Shown piece by piece: positions 30,228-30,460 of a stretch of DNA of 30,460 bases. The first letter of the stretch is position 1. Every line of letters starts with the position of its first letter. The position numbers and the translations under genes were made by a program. Under the pieces are notes generated by a model. The model was not told the origin of the DNA. It did not search any database and saw only the letters and a program-made list of their open reading frames with translations. Location of the stretch: positions 1-30,460 of the IMG/VR virus record IMGVR_UViG_3300035670_000945; one strand, 5' to 3'. The DNA is from a virus.

Positions 30228-30365
30228 ATGTGTCAAGTAGTAGAAGCGTTCATTCTAAAGAAGAAAGGTGAGCGCGTCACTATAAACCGAACACAAGTTA
30301 TAATGGATGTTAGACAACTTCAAATGCTATTAAACGCTTATAACGTAGCAAATGGAAATAAATAG
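30228..30365 (+). CDS. 45-residue ORF between the terminase genes
   Basis: ATG at 30228, stop at 30363-30365; in the circular genome it overlaps the large terminase start by 14 bases. The product (CQVVEAFILKKKGERVTINR, then TQVIMDVRQLQMLLNAYNVA) is amphipathic, a strand followed by a helix. Position and frame support a real small gene, perhaps a packaging accessory. In the linear window it exists only because the contig ends overlap. Confidence 0.5.
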   Translation: MCQVVEAFILKKKGERVTINRTQVIMDVRQLQMLLNAYNVANGNK

Positions 30366-30460
30366 TACAATCATATTCGAAAAGAACTGGAGCGCACTTC
30401 AAGAAAAAGGGGTGCGTTTTGTTATTAATGAAGGTGGTTCGCGTTCAAGTAAGACCTACT
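30334..30460. repeat. Terminal overlap, right copy (partial large terminase)
   Basis: Identical to bases 1-127. Bases 30352-30460 are the first 109 bases of the large terminase gene again, cut off by the contig end. This is one gene seen twice and not a duplicated gene. Confidence 0.95.

Overview
The window is a complete or nearly complete genome of a tailed bacteriophage, probably a siphovirus, most likely infecting a member of the Bacteroidota (Flavobacteriia-like). The last 127 bases (30334-30460) repeat bases 1-127 exactly, so the contig closes into a circle of about 30,333 bp. The host inference rests on four things: AT-rich DNA; Bacteroidota-type promoters (TTTG, about 17-20 bases, then TATATTTG or a close match); A-rich leaders with few Shine-Dalgarno sites; and structural proteins of kinds I associate with Flavobacterium and Cellulophaga phages. 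I see no integrase, partition gene, tRNA, CRISPR array or insertion sequence, so a virulent life style is most likely.

Layout. (1) Packaging: small terminase (29789), a 45-codon ORF across the contig junction, and large terminase (19-1170). (2) Tail: two large baseplate or fibre proteins (1202-5462), tape measure (5476-7353), a probable tail terminator, fibre and receptor-binding genes (7823-9930), and an HK97 gp10-like protein. (3) The only two minus-strand genes (10366-11623), probably tail assembly chaperones, read from their own host-type promoter. (4) Head: protease/scaffold fusion (11668), major capsid protein (12660, followed by a terminator), probable tail tube protein (13667, followed by a terminator), a small protein, portal (14627) and head-tail adaptor (15790). 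(5) Lysis: holin, zinc amidase and a probable single-gene spanin, then a metallophosphoesterase and a strong terminator at about 18700. (6) Early region, 18815-27657: many tiny overlapping genes, a DnaA domain IV-like protein, a candidate structured RNA (about 20905-20996), a replication organiser and a RecA-fold helicase. It also holds a PP-loop sulfurtransferase-like enzyme, an adenine methyltransferase, NinG, a PD-(D/E)XK protein, an ERF annealing protein with a YqaJ-like exonuclease, a MazG-like protein, an OB-fold protein and an XRE-like regulator. (7) Middle region, 27700-29796: a membrane protein, a sigma-70-like factor, small proteins and a conserved basic peptide, running into the terminase genes.

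Main hypothesis. Early genes sit behind host-type promoters. The late, structural transcription units instead begin with an exact octamer, TAATATAG, 2-6 bases before the start codon of five genes (1202, 5476, 7823, 11668, 14277). I found it nowhere else. With a phage sigma-like factor at 28114, this suggests a sigma-switched late regulon with near-leaderless mRNAs. At 11636-11667 a host-type promoter for the minus-strand pair overlaps a TAATATAG element facing the other way, which could form a divergent switch. Other unusual points are an RNA with three interleaved helices, strong plus-strand enrichment of ACACGAA, and a gene order in which tail genes come between terminase and head genes.
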